The position numbers were made by a program, and so were the translations under genes. Under the pieces are notes generated by a model. It made no database searches, was not told where the DNA came from, and saw only the letters and a program-made list of their open reading frames with translations. From Amycolatopsis sp. cg9 (GTDB lineage Bacteria > Actinomycetota > Actinomycetes > Mycobacteriales > Pseudonocardiaceae), in NCBI RefSeq assembly GCF_041346945.1, contig NZ_CP166850.1, forward strand, positions 7,300,501 to 7,364,500: a stretch of 64,000 bases of DNA. The letters are read 5' to 3'. Shown piece by piece: positions 58,806-64,000 of the stretch. Each line of letters opens with the position of its first letter. Position 1 is the first letter of the stretch.

Positions 58806-60233
58806 TCACGCCCGGCAGGTCCGCCCGCGGTTCACGCAGTTGACCAGCCCGTTCATGATCCGCTGCGACATCACGTTGGCGAAGTCGTCGTGGTCGGAGA
58901 ACGGGTTGTGCTTCTCCTGGGGGAAAGCGTCCACTTTGTACTGCTTCTTGACCTGGATGTCGTGCGGGATGTCGTAGGTCAGCGAGATCTGCAGCTGCGG
59001 GACCGCCTTGAACCCCTTGGCGCACCGGCCGTTCTGGTCCGGGAAGACGATGTGCGTGCGGTGGTTGGCGCTGTCGGTGTTCTGCCCGTCCCAGCAGCTC
59101 GGGAACGTGTGCACGCGCTTGACCTTGCTGTTCTGCGGGCAGATCGGGTACTTCTCGGTGACGCGGTTCTCGAACCCGGTGCACGTCCAGCTGGCGCGCG
59201 CGTTGGCCGGGCCGTTGGTCGACACCTTCGCGTCGCCGTAGAGCACGCGCAGGAACTTCGGCATCGCCACGACCTTGCCGACCGGGCTGCCGCGGAAGGT
59301 GAGCTGGACCTTCTGCGGGCGCAGGATCTTGCCGTCGTTGCCGGGCAGCTCGTTGTTGCCGTCCTGGCCGGGCAGCTGGCCGCCCGCGGTGCTGCTCGGC
59401 GGCGGTGTCGGCGATCCGGTGTCCTTGCCGGGCTTCGCCGTGCACGGCAGGGTGCCGACGCCGCCCGGTTTCGGCGCGAACCGGCCGATCGCGGTGAGGA
59501 TCCGGTCGATGATCGCCTTCCGGCGGTCGTTGAGCGGGCCGATGATGCTGTTCTGGACGAGGTTCTGGCCGCCCTGGCCCTGCGCCGCGGCGACGCGCTG
59601 GTTCGCCTCGTCGGTCTGGGTGTCGAGCTGGTCGAGGTTGCTGTCCACTTCGGCCATCGCCTGGTCGGGGATATCCGGCAGCTTGCTCGCGACGTCCGGG
59701 CAGGCCACCTGGACGGTCTTCGACTCCTGGGCGGCCTGCGCCCGGTCGCCGTCGGGCGCCTTGGCCGGCTCGTTCTTCTCCTCTTCGCCCGTGTCGATCC
59801 GGACGACGGGCCAGAAGTACGCGGACTTGTCGCCGTTGCGGCAGGTGGTGCCGGCCTTCGCGAGGCTCTTGTTGGTGGAGTCGGCGTTGGTGGAGAGGTT
59901 GCCGACGTAGTCGTGCAGGTGCTGGGCGCCGTTGCGGACGCCGGGCTGCGCGATGAAGTTGTCGGGGTTGAAGTGCTGGTTTTCGTTGCGGCCGCAGTCG
60001 ACGGTGAACGTGCCCGTCGCGGCACCGTAGACCGGCCGCGGGTCGAACTGGTTCGGCTGCACCTTCAGGATGTCGATGTAGAAGGCGGGATCGGCCTCGT
60101 CGGCGCTGGCTTCACCGGTGTTGCCGGTGGTCGTCGCGACGACGATACCGCCGACCGCGATCGCGAGGGCGAGGCCGCCGGTCGCGATCTTGGTTCTGCG
60201 GGAAAGGCGGTGCCGTCCTTGGGTGCGGGGCAT
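58806..60233 (-). CDS. Secreted DUF1996-domain protein
   Basis: This 475-residue protein begins at ATG 60233, seven bases after GGAGG. A basic N terminus and one hydrophobic stretch (IATGGLALAIAVGGIVVA) form a signal peptide or anchor. The DUF1996 hallmarks are visible: HLHDYVGN near residue 100, FPSCWDGQN near 365, and HRTHIVFPD. A Pro/Gly/Ser-rich low-complexity linker sits in the middle (around SPTPPPSST). Family members occur in fungi and actinomycetes and are presumed wall-associated, but their function is not established. Confidence 0.9.
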   Translation of the reverse strand: MPRTQGRHRLSRRTKIATGGLALAIAVGGIVVATTTGNTGEASADEADPAFYIDILKVQPNQFDPRPVYGAATGTFTVDCGRNENQHFNPDNFIAQPGVRNGAQHLHDYVGNLSTNADSTNKSLAKAGTTCRNGDKSAYFWPVVRIDTGEEEKNEPAKAPDGDRAQAAQESKTVQVACPDVASKLPDIPDQAMAEVDSNLDQLDTQTDEANQRVAAAQGQGGQNLVQNSIIGPLNDRRKAIIDRILTAIGRFAPKPGGVGTLPCTAKPGKDTGSPTPPPSSTAGGQLPGQDGNNELPGNDGKILRPQKVQLTFRGSPVGKVVAMPKFLRVLYGDAKVSTNGPANARASWTCTGFENRVTEKYPICPQNSKVKRVHTFPSCWDGQNTDSANHRTHIVFPDQNGRCAKGFKAVPQLQISLTYDIPHDIQVKKQYKVDAFPQEKHNPFSDHDDFANVMSQRIMNGLVNCVNRGRTCRA

Positions 60234-60552
60234 GGGGGAATCCTCCGGGGGTGTCGGGCTGGCGGGAACGCGCGACACTGAACGGGTACGAGCCCAGGCT
60301 CGTCCCCATCAGGAATGCGTCGGCAAGGAACGGTTTCCGGCTGGTCCACTGACCCGACATCAGTGGGTGCGCGCTCACCTGCCCGTGGCCGCGCCGTCAA
60401 CCGGCTGGTTATCGTTCCGTTATGGAAGTTACACGGGCGTTTGACACCGGGCAAGCACCGAAAAAAGTTTGAACCGAACTGAACCGGCGTCCGTATCCCC
60501 AGGTGAGGCCCGGCGCATGCGCCCGGCCGGAAAGCCTTGCGCGACGCCGGGA
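60234..60552. other. Intergenic region, 319 bases, no gene found
   Basis: It lies between the HMG-CoA-lyase-like gene stop and the DUF1996 start and must hold the DUF1996 promoter. GGCGCATGCGCC (60512-60523) is a perfect 12-base palindrome 30 bases beyond the lyase stop and may help end that transcript. AT-richer bases around 60415-60475 could hold the promoter, but no convincing -35/-10 pair was found. Confidence 0.5.
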
Positions 60553-61455
60553 TCAGCGCAGCGGCGCGGGCACCGCCGGAATGGCCGCCAATGCCGAGCC
60601 GAGCCGGTGGCCGACCGCGAGTCCGACCTGATCGCGCACCTCGGCGAGTTTCGCGACGTCGATTCCGGTCGCGATTCCTTCGCGGTGGAAGAAGTCGACG
60701 AGGTCGTCCGTGCCGACGTTGCCGGACGCGCCCGGCGCGAACGGGCAGCCGCCGATCCCGCCCAGCGCCGCGTCGAACCGGCGGATCCCGAGGGAGAGCC
60801 CTTCCCACGCGTTGGCCGCCGCGCGGCCGTAGGTGTTGTGCAGGTGCAGGCCGAGCGGGACGTCCGGGAGTTCGTCGCGGACCGCCGAGACGACCGCGCG
60901 CAGCTGGCTCGGCCGGGCCGCACCGATCGTGTCGGCGAGGTGCACGACCCGCGCGCCGAGCCGGCCGAGCCGCGCGGCGACGTCGGCGGTCCGGTCCGGG
61001 CCGGTGTCGCCGTCGAACGGGCAGACGAAGGCCGTCGCCACCGACGCCTCGATCGCGACCCCCGCCGCGGCGAGCAGTTCGGCGCACCCGGCCAGCCGGT
61101 CGAGCGCCGCGGCCGTGGGGACGCCGGCGTTCGCGGTGCTGTGGCCGTCGCTCGCGGAGACGACCAGCCGCACCGACCGGGCGCCGGCGTCGATCGCCTG
61201 CCGCGCCCCGCGTTCGGTGAACACGAGGGTGTGCAGGCACGCGGGCGTGTCCGGCAGCAGCGCCCGGAGCACCTCGCCGGTGTCGGCCAGCTGCGGTACC
61301 CGGCGCGCGGAGACGAACGAGCCGACCTCCAGCGCGCGGACACCGGCGTCGACCAGCCCGCGGGCGAGCCGGATCTTTTCGTGCGCCGGCACGGTGACGG
61401 GCTCGTCCTGCAGCCCGTCGCGCAGCACGACCTCGGTGATGAGGACTTCGGTCAC
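60553..61455 (-). CDS. HMG-CoA lyase-like (3-hydroxyacyl-CoA lyase) enzyme
   Basis: This 300-residue TIM-barrel protein belongs to the HMGL family: EVVLRDGLQDE (metal and substrate residues), EVGSFVS, LGLHLHNTYGRAAANA, and the signature GGCPFAPGASGNVGTDDLV with the active-site cysteine. GTG 61455 follows the CoA-transferase stop by one base, so the two are cotranscribed. The pair suggests activation of an organic acid to its CoA thioester and then aldol-type cleavage to acetyl-CoA plus another acid, for example a 3-hydroxy-3-methylglutaryl or citramalyl type substrate. The actual substrate is unknown. Confidence 0.92.
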   Translation of the reverse strand: MTEVLITEVVLRDGLQDEPVTVPAHEKIRLARGLVDAGVRALEVGSFVSARRVPQLADTGEVLRALLPDTPACLHTLVFTERGARQAIDAGARSVRLVVSASDGHSTANAGVPTAAALDRLAGCAELLAAAGVAIEASVATAFVCPFDGDTGPDRTADVAARLGRLGARVVHLADTIGAARPSQLRAVVSAVRDELPDVPLGLHLHNTYGRAAANAWEGLSLGIRRFDAALGGIGGCPFAPGASGNVGTDDLVDFFHREGIATGIDVAKLAEVRDQVGLAVGHRLGSALAAIPAVPAPLR

Positions 61456-61456
61456 G

Positions 61457-62674
61457 TCAGATCACTCCGTTCCGGCGAAGTTCGGCGACGGCGTCGCCGG
61501 TGATGCCGAGCTCGGCGAGCACGGCTTCGGTGTGCGCGCCGAGGTCCGGCCCGAGCGCGCGGGTGCGTCCCGGCCGTTCGGCCAGGCTGGGCACGATGCC
61601 GGGGAAGGTGACCTCGGCCTCGCGGTCTTCGCCGAGGCGCACGCGGTGCCGTTCGTGCATGCCGCGGGCTTCGAAGTGCGGGTCCTTCGCGATGTCCGCG
61701 GCGGTCAGGATCGGACCGCTCGGCACGGCCGCGGCCAGCAGCGCGGCTTCGGCGGCTTCCTGGGGGAGCGTGGCCGCCCACGCGCCGATCGCGTCGTCGA
61801 GCAGCCCGGCGTGCCGGACGCGCCCGGCGTTGTCCGCCAGCCGCGGGTCGTCCGCGAGGTCGGTGCGGCCGATGGCGTGCATGAGCCGGCGGAAGATCGC
61901 GTCGCCGTTGCCGCTGACCACGATGTACTTGCCGTCGGCGCAGCGGTAGGTGTTGGAGGGAGCCACCCCGGGCAGCGCGGAGCCGGCCGGGCCGCGCACG
62001 ACGCCGTGCGCGTCGAAGTCCGGGAGCAGCGACTCCATCAGGGAGTAGACGGCTTCGTAGAGGGCGACGTCCACGACTTCGCCGGGCCGGGTGCCCGGCT
62101 GACGTTCGCGGCGCAGCAACCCCATGAGCGCGCCGATCACCGCGTAGAGGCCCGCGACGGAGTCGGCGAGGCTGACGCCGGCACGGGTGGGTGCCTGGCC
62201 GGGGTAGCCGGTGAGCGCGCGCAGGCCGCCGATCGCCTCCGCGACGCCGCCGAAGCCGGGCCGGTCGCGGTACGGGCCGGTCTGGCCGTAGCCGGAGACA
62301 CGGACGACGACCAGCCGCGGGTTGAGCGCGCGCAGCTCGTCGGGGCCCAGGCCCCAGCGCTCCAGCGTGCCGGGCCGGAAGTTCTCGAGCAGGACGTCGC
62401 CGCGGCCGGCCAGCGCGCGGACGATGTCCTGGCCTTCGGGGCGGCGGAGGTCGACGGTCACCGAGCGCTTGTTGCGGCCGAGGGTGCGGAAGAGCAGCGA
62501 GGTGTCGCCGCCGTGCAGCCGCCAGCGCCGGAGCTCGTCGCCGGTGCCGGGGCGCTCGACCTTGACGACGTCCGCCCCGAAGTCGGCCAGCAGGCGCCCG
62601 GCGGTCGGCGCGGCGATGAAGTTGCCCAGTTCGACCACCCGGAGGCCCGCCAGGGGCCCGGATTGTTCACTCAT
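61457..62674 (-). CDS. Class III (CaiB/Frc-type) CoA-transferase
   Basis: This 405-residue protein starts at ATG 62674 (MSEQSGPLAGLRVVELGNFI). The family pattern is clear: GRLLADFGADVVKVERPGTGDELRRW, RNKRSVTVDLRRPEGQD, ENFRPGTLERWGL, and the catalytic Asp probably in SLADSVAGLYAVIGAL. It moves CoA between carboxylic acids through an aspartyl-CoA intermediate. It is the first gene of a pair with the HMGL-type lyase, divergent from an IclR regulator, as in catabolic operons for organic acids. Confidence 0.92.
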   Translation of the reverse strand: MSEQSGPLAGLRVVELGNFIAAPTAGRLLADFGADVVKVERPGTGDELRRWRLHGGDTSLLFRTLGRNKRSVTVDLRRPEGQDIVRALAGRGDVLLENFRPGTLERWGLGPDELRALNPRLVVVRVSGYGQTGPYRDRPGFGGVAEAIGGLRALTGYPGQAPTRAGVSLADSVAGLYAVIGALMGLLRRERQPGTRPGEVVDVALYEAVYSLMESLLPDFDAHGVVRGPAGSALPGVAPSNTYRCADGKYIVVSGNGDAIFRRLMHAIGRTDLADDPRLADNAGRVRHAGLLDDAIGAWAATLPQEAAEAALLAAAVPSGPILTAADIAKDPHFEARGMHERHRVRLGEDREAEVTFPGIVPSLAERPGRTRALGPDLGAHTEAVLAELGITGDAVAELRRNGVI

Positions 62675-62709
62675 GCCCGACTCCAAACCACGATGTGAGT
62701 TGCTAACCC

Positions 62710-62737
62710 AGAATACGGGCGTGTGTCGCGGAGTCAA
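62710..62737 (-). promoter_or_regulatory. Probable promoter of the CoA-transferase/lyase operon
   Basis: Reading leftward, TTGACT (62737-62732) and TATTCT (62715-62710) are 16 bases apart, 36 bases before the CoA-transferase start. The IclR gene begins on the other side, so its product could bind here. Confidence 0.5.
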
Positions 62738-62790
62738 CGGGGGCGAGCGTCGCTAGACTGTGCGGCACACCACGGGCACGGGGCGGGGCG

Positions 62791-63591
62791 ATGGCAGAGG
62801 AAGAGCGCAGCGGCGGCGGGACCACGCCGGTGCTGGTGCTGCGCAAGTTCAAGCAGATCCTCGAGTCGTTCACGATCGACGACCCGGAGCTGACGCTGCA
62901 GCAGATCACCCGGTCCACCGGCCTGCCGGCGAGCACCTGCCAGCGGCTGGTGCACAACCTGGTGCGCGAGGGGTTCCTCGACCGCTACGACGACACCTAC
63001 CGCGTCGGCCTCGGCCTGGTCCGCTGGGCGGCGCCGGGCACGTTCGGCCTGGACCTGGTCCGGCTGACCCGGCCGGTGCTGCAGCAGCTGCGCGACGAAA
63101 CGGGCGAGACGGCCTGCCTGTACGTCCGCGACGGCGCCTACCGCACGGTGATCTCCCTGGCGGAATCCCGGCACCCGGTGGTCCGGCTGTTCGTGGTCGG
63201 CATGGTGATGCCCCTGCACGCGGGTTCGGCCGGCAAGGTCTTCCTGGCCTGGGACAAGCTCGCGATCAAGGACGCGATCGGCCACGGCCTGGCGCGGTTC
63301 ACCCCGCGCACGGTGGTGGACATCGACCTGCTGACCGAGCAGCTCGACCAGATCCGGTCGACGGGCTACGCGGTGAGCTTCGAGGAACGCGACCTGGGAG
63401 CGGCCTCGCTGAGCGCCCCGGTGTTCGGCCTGAACGGAGAAGTCAGCGCGGCCATCGGCATCGGCGCCCCGACCCAGCGCATGACGGCGGCCGACGTACC
63501 CCGCCTGGCCCCGGTCGTGGTGGAGGCGGCGAGGCGAGCCTCGGAGCGGCTCGGGTATCGGCCGGGTGTGGAGCAGGTCGCCGCACTCTGA
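62791..63591 (+). CDS. IclR-family transcriptional regulator
   Basis: This 266-residue protein has an N-terminal IclR winged helix (LTLQQITRSTGLPASTCQRL, about residues 35-54) and a C-terminal effector domain ending in SAPVFGLNGEVSAAIGIGAPTQRM. It is divergent from the CoA-transferase/lyase pair, 116 bases away, and is the obvious candidate to regulate it in response to the organic acid substrate. ATG 62791 follows GGGCGGGG, only a weak ribosome-binding site. Confidence 0.93.
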   Translation: MAEEERSGGGTTPVLVLRKFKQILESFTIDDPELTLQQITRSTGLPASTCQRLVHNLVREGFLDRYDDTYRVGLGLVRWAAPGTFGLDLVRLTRPVLQQLRDETGETACLYVRDGAYRTVISLAESRHPVVRLFVVGMVMPLHAGSAGKVFLAWDKLAIKDAIGHGLARFTPRTVVDIDLLTEQLDQIRSTGYAVSFEERDLGAASLSAPVFGLNGEVSAAIGIGAPTQRMTAADVPRLAPVVVEAARRASERLGYRPGVEQVAAL

Positions 63592-63907
63592 CCAGGCCGG
63601 CTGGGGCTGGTCTGCCGGCTTGGCTGCCTGGGCGCAGCTGACCGAACCTGCCCGGCTGTCTCGCGGGCCGGCTTCGCTGAGGTGATCAGCCGGCCGCGCC
63701 GGCGAGCTGCCTGGACCGGGCGAGGCTGCCGGCCCCGTCGGCCGGGCCGCTCAGCCTTGTCGGCCGCACCTCCGGCGCGCCAGGCCTTGTCGGCTGAGCT
63801 ACCGGCCTGGCCCGCCGATACCTCCTCCCCGTCCCTCGTGTCCGGATCCTGGTGCCGACCTGCGATCCGGCGCGGGCTGACACATCCTGTCCCCGTCCCG
63901 TGAGTCC
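63592..63907. other. Gene-poor GC-rich stretch
   Basis: No convincing gene is seen. The sequence has loose repeats of GCCGGC, CTTGTCGGC (twice) and GGCTTGGCTG, with codon-position composition unlike neighbouring genes. It may be decayed or repetitive sequence. Confidence 0.5.
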
Positions 63908-63937
63908 TTGACTAGGCCCCTCCCTCCGTCACATTAT
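63908..63937 (+). promoter_or_regulatory. Probable promoter of the gene at the right edge
   Basis: TTGACT (63908-63913) and CATTAT (63932-63937) are 18 bases apart. An inverted repeat CGCCA/TGGCG (63943-63961) follows before the start codon and may be an operator. Confidence 0.5.
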
Positions 63938-63980
63938 GAGTCCGCCAACCACATAGTGGCGAAGTCAAAGGAGACGACGG

Positions 63981-64000
63981 ATGGCCCACATCCCCGATAC
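63981..64000 (+). CDS. Start of an unidentified gene, cut by the window edge
   Basis: ATG 63981 is preceded by AAAGGAG seven bases away and by a likely promoter. Only MAHIPD is visible, so no family can be named. Confidence 0.55.

Noticed and set aside
63592..63907. Short open frames after the IclR gene
   Set aside because: They are low-complexity Arg/Pro/Ala/Ser translations in several frames, with no ribosome-binding site or recognisable motif.

Overview
The DNA is very GC-rich, with actinobacterial gene order, many GTG/TTG starts and GTGA/ATGA stop-start overlaps. Gene content (large NRPS, EtfD-like Fe-S reductase, PAS-GGDEF-EAL protein, DasABC-like sugar transporter) and the recurring intergenic palindromes suggest a filamentous actinomycete of the Pseudonocardiaceae, most likely Amycolatopsis-like. 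The genus is inferred, not shown.

Region 1 (1-23174, all + strand) is the 3' part of a nonribosomal peptide cluster. A giant NRPS enters from the left edge with five modules (the first cut) and is translationally coupled to a final C-A-PCP-TE protein. A tight run follows: GHMP-type threonine-kinase-like protein, cysteine-synthase-like PLP enzyme, ATP-grasp ligase, argininosuccinate-lyase-like enzyme and threonine aldolase. Read together, they look like a supply line for a diamino acid, probably 2,3-diaminobutyrate, made from threonine for the NRPS.

Region 2 (23182-26362) is housekeeping or detoxification: an SDR/TetR pair, and an aldo-keto reductase divergent from a second TetR regulator. 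Each has a clear palindromic operator. Region 3 (26363-35642) is a carbohydrate locus. A LacI regulator leads SBP-permease-permease-GH31 on the minus strand, and a secreted GH3 faces away. Matching LacI-type operators sit at both promoters.

Region 4 (35643-46307) holds unrelated single genes: methyltransferase, P450, secreted alpha/beta hydrolase, PAS-GGDEF-degenerate EAL, nitroreductase, a Cys-rich protein, EtfD-like Fe-S reductase, and an FHA membrane protein coupled to a small partner that shares a peptide motif with it. Region 5 (46308-52447) has a gene-poor stretch with a shikimate-dehydrogenase remnant. It is followed by a dasABC/nagZ-like N-acetylglucosamine-oligosaccharide operon with a DasR-type site, then a secreted SH3-domain protein.

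Region 6 (52520-60233) contains an ArsR/MFS pair with a four-half-site operator, then the most striking item in the window. On the minus strand, a 44-residue peptide gene with five tandem copies of VVHNRA is followed by a YcaO cyclodehydratase-like protein, an MFS exporter and a GNAT acetyltransferase. This looks like an undescribed RiPP cluster whose core repeats lack Cys, Ser and Thr. A DUF1996 secreted protein, a CoA-transferase/HMG-CoA-lyase-like pair with an IclR regulator, and the first codons of another gene complete the window. No rRNA, tRNA, CRISPR array or insertion sequence was recognised.
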